Origin: Alcaligenaceae bacterium
GTDB taxonomy: Bacteria; Pseudomonadota; Gammaproteobacteria; Burkholderiales; Burkholderiaceae_B
Assembly: GCA_012512545.1 (NCBI GenBank)
Contig: JAAZDZ010000242.1
Location: 1 to 7,487 of the forward strand
DNA length: 7,487 nucleotides
Reading direction: 5' to 3'
Numbering within the stretch: the stretch's first letter is position 1; each line of letters starts with the position of its first letter. The notes below the pieces were generated by a model that worked only from the letters and a program-made list of their open reading frames with translations, was not told the origin of the DNA and did not search any database. This document shows, piece by piece, positions 6,949 through 7,487 of the stretch. A program made the translations under genes and the position numbers.

Positions 6949-7487
6949 GCGTGGCTCCCGATATCCAAAATGACTTTTCCAACTGAACGACGCTCCATCA
7001 CCGTGTCGATGGCCTGTTCCCACTGACTGAATGGAAAGTGCTGAGTTCGGGGGGGAGGCAGTTTGCCTTCGGCCACGGCGGCCAGAATCTTGCTGACCAC
7101 GTCCTGCACGGGTGCGGCGTAGGTGGCGCGTTCGTCTGTCAGGCCCCAGCCGATGTAGTACCCATAATTGAAGCCGATAAGCGAGACGTTTTTCACCAGA
7201 AGCAGGTTGGCAGCCGCAGTGGGAATGCGGCCGCTGGCAAAGCCTATGACCAGCAACCGGCCTTCTGGAGCGATGCAGCGCAGCGAGGCGTCGAACAGAT
7301 CGCCGCCGACAGGGTCGAAGACGATGTCCGCGCCGCCCTTGGGGCACAGGGCTTTGACGCTCTGCGCCAGCTCATCGGCCTGGGAAGGCAATACATGATG
7401 CGCGCCGTTTTCCAATGCGGCGGCGCGTTTGGCTTCGGTGCTGGCGGTGGCGATGACCCGCGCACCCATCAACCGGCCGATCTGCAC
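6945..7487 (-). CDS. MDR-superfamily quinone oxidoreductase / zinc-independent alcohol dehydrogenase, C-terminal part
   Basis: The visible part is the last 180 codons plus stop. The N-terminal catalytic domain and the glycine-rich nucleotide motif lie beyond the right edge, so the GTG at 7487 is not the real start. The fragment resumes inside the Rossmann fold: VQIGRLMGARVIATAST (1-17) is the helix and second strand that normally bind the cofactor ribose. It continues with GGADIVFDPVGGDLF (51-65) and GRLLVIGFASGRIP (76-89), and ends in a FPFSQWEQAIDTV and GKVILDI tail. This pattern is typical of NADPH:quinone oxidoreductase-like members of the medium-chain family. They reduce quinones or alpha,beta-unsaturated carbonyl compounds, and some act on enoyl-CoA. 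No structural-zinc cysteine cluster is visible in this part. The stop codon TGA shares four bases (ATGA, 6948-6945) with the start of the CoA-transferase gene, indicating one transcript and probably coupled translation. Confidence 0.93.
   Translation of the reverse strand: MQIGRLMGARVIATASTEAKRAAALENGAHHVLPSQADELAQSVKALCPKGGADIVFDPVGGDLFDASLRCIAPEGRLLVIGFASGRIPTAAANLLLVKNVSLIGFNYGYYIGWGLTDERATYAAPVQDVVSKILAAVAEGKLPPPRTQHFPFSQWEQAIDTVMERRSVGKVILDIGSHA

Noticed and set aside
6949..7347. A longer N-terminus for the CoA-transferase, since its frame is open up to 7347
   Set aside because: The extra part is arginine-rich out-of-frame sequence of the oxidoreductase gene. The family start fits the ATG at 6948, which has a ribosome site.

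Overview
The window looks like chromosomal DNA from a GC-rich proteobacterium. Gene order, codon use and protein style suggest a betaproteobacterium, perhaps Burkholderiales/Alcaligenaceae. That placement is an inference from style, not from a marker gene. No rRNA, tRNA, CRISPR array, insertion sequence or phage gene was seen.

Left half (1-4057, all minus strand): an operon for a respiratory, membrane-bound formate dehydrogenase of the FDH-N/FDH-O type. It is transcribed right to left as fdnG (alpha), fdxH/fdoH (beta), then fdoI (gamma, of which only the first 26 codons are inside the window). The alpha gene is a selenoprotein gene. An in-frame TGA at 3469-3467 splits it into what looks like two reading frames. 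A bacterial SECIS hairpin lies just downstream at the canonical spacing, and the residues around the TGA match the Sec site of E. coli FdnG. It should be annotated as one 1027-residue protein. The alpha subunit carries a twin-arginine signal, the beta subunit has four cysteine clusters and a C-terminal membrane anchor, and the gamma fragment has the first haem-ligand histidine. Together they would oxidise formate in the periplasm and pass electrons through Fe-S clusters and haem b to the quinone pool.

Middle (4058-4351): a 294-bp non-coding region upstream of fdnG. It holds the fdnG ribosome binding site, two possible -10 boxes and a 9-bp inverted repeat. No confident promoter or regulator site could be assigned.

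Right half: a PaiB-family FMN-binding protein gene (4352-4990, minus) and a YggS/PROSC-family PLP-binding protein gene (4989-5792, plus) diverge from almost the same point. Their candidate ATG codons overlap, although a GTG at 5061 fits the YggS family better. The yggS-like gene converges on a CaiB/BaiF-type class III CoA-transferase gene (5806-6948, minus). That gene overlaps by 4 nt the end of a zinc-independent MDR/quinone-oxidoreductase gene (6945-7487, minus, running off the right edge). The last two look like a translationally coupled pair in acyl-CoA metabolism with unknown substrate.

I did not find a previously undescribed system. The most notable item is the selenocysteine recoding, which an automatic gene caller would report as two truncated genes.
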